64,000 nt of DNA from Neoroseomonas alkaliterrae. GTDB taxonomy: Bacteria > Pseudomonadota > Alphaproteobacteria > Acetobacterales > Acetobacteraceae. Shown here piece by piece: positions 61,914 to 64,000 of the stretch (position 1 is its first letter; each line of letters starts with the position of its first letter). The translations under genes and the position numbers were made by a program. The stretch spans positions 434,001 through 498,000 of the forward strand of contig NZ_JACIJE010000002.1 of assembly GCF_014199195.1 (NCBI RefSeq), in the 5' to 3' direction. The notes under the pieces are model-generated. The model saw nothing but the letters and a program-made list of their open reading frames with translations. It made no database searches and was not told the origin of the DNA.

Positions 61914-62855
61914 ATGCCGGACACGCCTCATCTCCTCGCCGCCGGGACGGACTACCCGCGCGACTTCCTGGGTTACGGCCCGACACCGCCCGACCCCCGC
62001 TGGCCAGGCGGCGCCAGGCTCGCCCTCTCCTTCGTGCTGAACTACGAGGAGGGCGGCGAGAACACGGTGCTGAACGGCGATGCGGGCAGCGAGCTCTACC
62101 TGCATGAGGTGCCCGGGGGTTCACCCGTGCTCGGCGAGCGGAACCGGACGGTGGAATCGCAGTTCGACTATGGCGCGCGCGCCGGCGTCTGGCGCGTGCT
62201 GCGCGCCTTCGCGGCGCATGGCTTGCCGCTCACGATCTATGCCGTCGGCCGGGCGCTCGAGTTGAACCCGGAGGCCGCGCGGGCCTTCGCCGCGGCGGGG
62301 CATGAGGTCGCCTCCCATGGCTGGCGCTGGATCGACTACCACGCGGTGGACGAGGCAACGGAGCGCGCCGAGATCGCCCGTTGCGTCGAGACCATCGAGC
62401 GCCTGTGCGGCCAGCGCCCCGTCGGCTGGTACACGGGGCGGATCAGCCCCAACACGCGGCGGCTCGTCGCCGAACATGGCGGCTTCCTCTACGACTCGGA
62501 CGCCTATGACGACGACCTGCCGCACTACGTCACTGCGGCTGGCAGGCCTCACCTCGTCATTCCCTACACGCTCGACAACAACGACATGAAGTACGCGGTG
62601 CCGCCGGGCTTCGGCGATCCGGGCGGCTGGGAACGGCATCTGACGGATGCCTTCGAGGTGCTGCTGGCCGAGGGCCGGGCGGGCGCGCCGAAGATGATGT
62701 CGGTCGGGCTGCATTGCCGGCTTGTCGGACGCCCGGGCCGCGCGGCGGCGCTGCAGCGTTTCCTCGCGCGCGTCGCGCGGGAGAAGGATGTGTGGGTCTG
62801 CCGCCGCGCCGATATCGCGCGGCACTGGTGGGCCACCCACCCGCCGGCGGGCTGA
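61914..62855 (+). CDS. puuE: PuuE-type allantoinase / polysaccharide deacetylase family
   Basis: A 313-residue NodB-homology protein of the PuuE branch, a cofactor-light allantoinase that opens the allantoin ring in purine breakdown. Typical PuuE segments are YPRDFLGYGPTPPDPRWPGG near residues 13-32, SFVLNYEEGGENTVLNGD near 38-55, HEVASHGWRWIDYH near 130-143 and GWYTGRISPNTRRLVAEHGGF. ATG at 61914 is chosen since the family starts just before DYPRD; a longer frame from 61794 adds 40 residues without similarity. No other purine-degradation gene is adjacent, so the role rests on family assignment. Confidence 0.88.
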   Translation: MPDTPHLLAAGTDYPRDFLGYGPTPPDPRWPGGARLALSFVLNYEEGGENTVLNGDAGSELYLHEVPGGSPVLGERNRTVESQFDYGARAGVWRVLRAFAAHGLPLTIYAVGRALELNPEAARAFAAAGHEVASHGWRWIDYHAVDEATERAEIARCVETIERLCGQRPVGWYTGRISPNTRRLVAEHGGFLYDSDAYDDDLPHYVTAAGRPHLVIPYTLDNNDMKYAVPPGFGDPGGWERHLTDAFEVLLAEGRAGAPKMMSVGLHCRLVGRPGRAAALQRFLARVAREKDVWVCRRADIARHWWATHPPAG

Positions 62856-62892
62856 CGGGTGGCGGCGCGCTGGTCGCGCCGCGGCCCAATGC

Positions 62893-63861
62893 TCAGTCGA
62901 GCCGCTCAATGTTGTTGCGTTCGACCACCTCGCGCCAGCGCGCGATCTCGCTGCGGACATGCTCGCCGAAGCGCTCCGGCGTTCCGCCTTCGGGCCGCAC
63001 GCCGAGGCCGCGCAGGCGCTGCTGCACCTCGGGGTCCGCGATCGCCGCGTTGAGGGCGCGATTGAGCCCGGCGACCACATGCGCCGGCGTGCCGCGAGGC
63101 GCCATGTAGCCGAACCAGGGCTCGACCACGATCCCCGGCACGCCCGCCTCCTCGAAGGTCGGGATGTCGGGCAGGGCGGGGTCGCGCTCCCGCCCGGTGA
63201 CGGCGATGGCGCGGATCTGACCGGCGCGGATCGCCTGGATCTTGGTCGGGATGTTCTCGATCATCACCTGCACCTGGTTGGCGAGCAGCGCCTGCAGCGC
63301 CGGCGCGCCCCCGCGGAAGGGCACGTGCACGAGGCCGAGGCCGAGCCGTCCATTGAGCAGTTCGGGCGTGAGGTGGTTGGAGGAGCCGAAGCCCGAGGAC
63401 CCGTAGTTGATCCGCCCCTGGTTCGCCCGCGCCCAGGCGATGAACTCCGGCAGCGTCGTGGCGGGCACGGAGGGATGCACGGCGACGACGTTCATCACGC
63501 TGCCGCTCCAGAACACCGGCACGAGGTCGCGCTCGATGTCGTAGGGCATGCGCCGATAGATGGCGGCGTTGATGGCGCAGTTGCCGATGGTGCAGGCGCC
63601 GAGGGTGTAGCCGTCCGGCGCGCTGCGCGCGGCGGCCTCCATGCCAATGTTGCCGTTGGCGCCCGAGCGGTTCTCGACCACCCAGGGATGGGGCGCGCCG
63701 CGGCTGATCCGGTCCACGAGGATCCGCGCCACGAGGTCGGTCGAACCCCCTGGCGGGAAGGGGAGGATGATGCGCACCGGGCGGTCCGGCGCCCAGTCCT
63801 GGGCCAGGGCGGGCGTGGCAATGAGCCCCGCAAGGAGCGCGAGGGCAATCCGGCGCAGCAT
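62893..63861 (-). CDS. Tripartite tricarboxylate transporter substrate-binding protein (Bug family)
   Basis: A 322-residue periplasmic binding protein. The signal peptide covers residues 1-20 and is cut after PALA. The mature start DWAPDRPVRIILPFPPGGSTDLVAR is the Bug hallmark, with VENRSGANGNIGMEAAARSAPDGYT following and VPFRGGAPALQALL in the middle. Bug proteins bind carboxylates and similar anions and deliver them to TctA/TctB membrane subunits, or act as sensors. No such subunits lie beside it, as is usual for the large Bug families of Acetobacteraceae and Burkholderiales. ATG at 63861 begins the signal peptide. Confidence 0.93.
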   Translation of the reverse strand: MLRRIALALLAGLIATPALAQDWAPDRPVRIILPFPPGGSTDLVARILVDRISRGAPHPWVVENRSGANGNIGMEAAARSAPDGYTLGACTIGNCAINAAIYRRMPYDIERDLVPVFWSGSVMNVVAVHPSVPATTLPEFIAWARANQGRINYGSSGFGSSNHLTPELLNGRLGLGLVHVPFRGGAPALQALLANQVQVMIENIPTKIQAIRAGQIRAIAVTGRERDPALPDIPTFEEAGVPGIVVEPWFGYMAPRGTPAHVVAGLNRALNAAIADPEVQQRLRGLGVRPEGGTPERFGEHVRSEIARWREVVERNNIERLD

Positions 63862-64000
63862 CGGCTTCCTCCTGCTTTCGTTGCCGCCAGACTGCCCCTG
63901 GCCGCCTGGGTCGGCAACATCGGCGCTTGCGGCAGGCGCGCGCCCCACTTATCCTGCGTTGTGCGATGATGCTGCGCGCCATCCCGTCCGGCCTGATCCC

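Noticed and set aside
63966-64000. Possible start of a plus-strand gene at the right edge
   Set aside because: An ATG-ATG pair opens a frame of only 11 codons before the window ends; nothing supports it beyond that.

Overview
This is a 64 kb stretch of very GC-rich chromosome, almost entirely housekeeping genes, from an alphaproteobacterium. Several features point there: a circularly permuted two-piece tmRNA gene, an alphaproteobacterial-type SspB, the order TerB/DnaJ gene - amidase - rnpB - mraZ, and overall gene content. A Roseomonas-like member of the Acetobacteraceae is my best guess from GC content and protein flavour, but this is inference. I see no insertion sequence, prophage, CRISPR array, rRNA or tRNA, and no compositional island.

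Layout. 1-5.3 kb: end fragment of a short flagellar-rod-like gene, a flavin-dependent oxidoreductase, a DUF1127 protein, Xaa-Pro aminopeptidase (probable CTG start), a lipase-like hydrolase and a LysE-type exporter. 5.4-31.5 kb, all on the minus strand: one long cell-division and envelope block. In transcription order it runs rnpB, mraZ, rsmH, ftsL, ftsI, murE, murF, mraY, murD, ftsW, murG, murC, murB, ddl, ftsQ, ftsA, ftsZ, then lpxC, bamD, recN, a GNAT gene and ligA. Nearly all dcw junctions overlap by one to fourteen bases. Six GGGA repeats with about 10 bp spacing in front of mraZ look like a MraZ box. 31.6-33.4 kb: small membrane protein, AmpD-type amidase and a TerB-DnaJ protein.

33.6-43.8 kb: fused 5-oxoprolinase/hydantoinase, AsmA-like protein, ribbon-helix-helix protein, class II fumarase, DUF4332, VOC, YXWGXW, RidA and DUF2798 genes. 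43.8-50.4 kb: class I (iron-sulfur) fumarase, sspB, the permuted ssrA, thyX, a small membrane protein, glycerate kinase and Mrp. 50.6-54.5 kb: hflK-hflC-DUF2065-Deg protease, a membrane quality-control operon. 54.6-58.2 kb: a DUF6311 membrane protein, serB and miaA. 58.2-61.7 kb: ilvB-ilvN-ilvC for branched-chain amino acids, closed by a strong hairpin. 61.9-63.9 kb: a PuuE-type allantoinase and a Bug-type solute-binding protein.

How the genes work together. The dcw block makes the peptidoglycan precursor, carries it across the membrane and builds the divisome. LpxC and BamD add outer-membrane lipid and protein assembly. The tmRNA rescues stalled ribosomes and tags their products; SspB, encoded next to it, would hand those products to ClpXP. 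HflKC modulates FtsH and the Deg protease handles periplasmic misfolding. I did not find a clearly novel system. The most interesting items are the tmRNA/sspB pair, the MraZ-box array with its structured leader, the unusually long FtsL, and two unrelated fumarases 2.1 kb apart.
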